A DNA stretch of 64,000 nt, from NCBI GenBank assembly GCA_002424845.1, contig DILD01000091.1:1-64000 (forward strand). The letters are read 5' to 3'. Positions 62,551 through 64,000 of this stretch are shown piece by piece. This DNA comes from Thiobacillus denitrificans (GTDB lineage: Bacteria; Pseudomonadota; Gammaproteobacteria; Burkholderiales; Thiobacillaceae). The notes below the pieces were generated by a model, which worked only from the letters and a program-made list of their open reading frames with translations, was not told where the DNA came from and ran no database searches. The position numbers and the translations under genes were made by a program. Positions within the stretch are counted from its first letter, which is position 1; every line of letters starts with the position of its first letter.

Positions 62551-62802
62551 ATGCCGCAAGCCACCAGCCTGTTCGCCGACATCGAATCGAATGTCGTCGG
62601 CACCTCTGCTGTGGTGATTTATTCGCCCTCAGGCAAGAAACGCACGCGTTTTCCAGAGGGAGTGGTTGAGGTTTACTCAAGCGAATCCGAAGCGCTCGCG
62701 CATGCTGAGCCCGAAAAGTCGCGCCATGCAGCCCTTGCCAGCGGCCCGTCGCGATCGTCCGAAGGGTTCAAGTTGTTCTATCTGGTGCGCTGGCTCGATT
62801 GA
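62551..62802 (+). CDS. Small 83-residue protein, function unknown
   Basis: A small soluble protein with a beta-rich look (NVVGTSAVVIYSPSGKKRTR, VVEVYSSESEALAHAE, FKLFYLVRWLD). No family recognised, no cysteines and no membrane helix. It begins 3 bp after the preceding small gene and ends convergent to der, 51 bp from its stop. Confidence 0.55.
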   Translation: MPQATSLFADIESNVVGTSAVVIYSPSGKKRTRFPEGVVEVYSSESEALAHAEPEKSRHAALASGPSRSSEGFKLFYLVRWLD

Positions 62803-62853
62803 GCGCGTGCCAGACCCGCGATCCAGTCTTCGTAAACGCCTAACTTGCAGGTT

Positions 62854-64000
62854 TCAGCTGGCGCCGTAGACTTTGCGCCGCACCCGCTTCTTGCGCCGCA
62901 TCCGCGTCGCTTCGCTCTCGGTCAACGGTGCCCGCTTCTTGCCCTCGAACGGGTTCTTACCCTCGTCTTCCTTGATCTGGATTCTGAGCGGCGTACCCTG
63001 CAAGTTGAAGGCCTTGCGGAAGCTGGCTTCCAGATAACGTTTGTAATCGTCGCGCAGACCGTCCAGCGCATTGCCGTGCAAAATGATGACTGGCGGATTC
63101 TTGCCGCCCTGGTGCGCGTAACGCGGCTTGGGCCGGAACAAACCATTCTTGGGCGGCGCGTGCTGCTCCACCGCCATTTCCAGCACCCGGGTGAGCTTGG
63201 GCGTCGACATCTTGATGAAGGCGGCGGCATGCGCGGCCTCCACATCTTTCAACAGCGTATCGAGGCCTTTGGCCTTGAGCGCCGAGATATAGTTAAAACG
63301 GGCAAAATCCAGAAAGGCCAGTTTGCGTCCGATTTCGCGCTTGATGTCGTCGCGCTGTTCAGGGCTGAGGCCATCCCATTTGTTGATTGCGACCACCAGC
63401 GCCCGCCCGGTTTCCAGCACGAAACCCGCCAGGTGCGCATCCTGTTCCGAGATGTTCTCGCGCGCATCGAGCACCAGCACCACCACGTTGGCGTCCTCGA
63501 TTGCTTGCAGGGTCTTGATGACCGAGAATTTTTCGAATGTCTCGAATACCTTGCCTTTGCGCCGCACCCCGGCGGTGTCGATCAGGATGTAGGGCTTGTT
63601 GTCCCGCTCGAATTCGACATAAATCGAATCGCGCGTGGTGCCGGGCTGGTCGAACGCAATGACGCGTTCCTCGCCCACCAGCGCGTTGACCAGGGTCGAC
63701 TTGCCGACGTTGGGGCGCCCCACCAGCGCAATTTTCGGGATGCCGAATTCATCGGTCTTTTCTTCCTCGGCGGAAAACGGCGCCAGCGCCTCGTCCACCA
63801 GGTCGGCGATGCCGTCGCCATGTGCACCGGAAATCGCCAGTGGCTCGCCCAGTGCCAGCTCGTGGAATTCTGCGGTGATCACCGCGCGATTCATGCCTTC
63901 GGCCTTATTGACCGCCAGCAGCACCGGGCAGGTCGCGCGGCGCAAGCGGTCGGCGATCACCTGATCCTGCGGCGTGAGGCCGCTGCGCGCATCGACCATG
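62854..64000 (-). CDS. der: Ribosome-assembly GTPase Der (5' part outside window)
   Basis: Der (EngA) has two tandem G domains and acts in 50S ribosome assembly. The frame is open at the window edge, so the first G domain is cut. Visible are its end (NKAEGMN), the complete second G domain ([25 protein letters not shown]) and the C-terminal KH-like domain with a basic tail ([14 protein letters not shown]). About 382 of the usual 450-490 residues are present. Downstream, where hfq often lies in related genomes, are two small genes on the other strand. Confidence 0.96.
   Translation of the reverse strand, partial: MVDARSGLTPQDQVIADRLRRATCPVLLAVNKAEGMNRAVITAEFHELALGEPLAISGAHGDGIADLVDEALAPFSAEEEKTDEFGIPKIALVGRPNVGKSTLVNALVGEERVIAFDQPGTTRDSIYVEFERDNKPYILIDTAGVRRKGKVFETFEKFSVIKTLQAIEDANVVVLVLDARENISEQDAHLAGFVLETGRALVVAINKWDGLSPEQRDDIKREIGRKLAFLDFARFNYISALKAKGLDTLLKDVEAAHAAAFIKMSTPKLTRVLEMAVEQHAPPKNGLFRPKPRYAHQGGKNPPVIILHGNALDGLRDDYKRYLEASFRKAFNLQGTPLRIQIKEDEGKNPFEGKKRAPLTESEATRMRRKKRVRRKVYGAS

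Overview
The window reads as one chromosomal stretch of a sulfur-oxidising betaproteobacterium, most like Thiobacillus and relatives. The evidence is the high GC, the neighbour sets zipA-ligA and hflX-hflK-hflC-hisZ-purA, a complete system I cytochrome c maturation operon, and a large sulfur-carrier and multihaem-cytochrome locus. The genus is an inference. Nearly all genes from 1 to 42075 and from 50005 to 64000 lie on the minus strand.

Layout by coordinate. 1-6740: pyrG, kdsA, eno, ftsB, zipA and the 5' part of ligA, read leftwards, with a REP-like palindrome between kdsA and eno. 6873-13935: ccmABCDEFGHI, followed by a 670-bp gene-free gap. 14606-16840: a Tat-exported PhoX-type phosphatase with a candidate Pho box. 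17198-28292: the type II secretion operon gspCDEFGHIJKLMN. 28494-39546: the most interesting region, described below. 39736-42872: ppsA and its regulator ppsR, diverging with only 11 bp between start codons. 43121-49912: a GGDEF-EAL protein, a SpoU methyltransferase, a SenB-like selenosugar synthase, YcaO, a RIO-type kinase and a small membrane protein. 50005-58998: rlmB, rnr, tRNA-Leu(CAG), purA, hisZ, a DUF2065 protein, hflC, hflK and hflX. 59143-64000: GAF-GGDEF-EAL, galT, two small unknown genes and the 3' part of der.

The 28.5-39.5 kb locus runs in one direction: N-extended TusA, a YeeE/YedE-type transporter, a second TusA, two DsrE-like proteins, a 61-residue protein, a rhodanese-type lipoprotein, a pentahaem lipoprotein, a small exported CxC protein, a trihaem cytochrome, a phosphate-selective-type porin, a PAS histidine kinase and an NtrC-class sigma-54 activator. 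I found two near-consensus sigma-54 promoters of the same form, TGGCACG-N5-TGCTTG. One is in front of the first tusA, the other in front of the CxC-cytochrome-porin genes. Both have the same 9-mer (TGCAATCGC) upstream. This suggests a two-component, sigma-54-controlled module that couples cytoplasmic sulfur or selenium carriers to an outer-membrane porin, rhodanese and cytochrome assembly. Its gene content resembles, from memory, the extHIJKL cluster of Geobacter, which is linked to selenite reduction. The YedE/TusA pair, and a SenB-like gene 6.5 kb away, make selenium a possible substrate besides thiosulfate, polysulfide or elemental sulfur.

The ccm operon would mature the cytochromes of this locus. 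No CRISPR array, insertion sequence, rRNA or prophage was seen.
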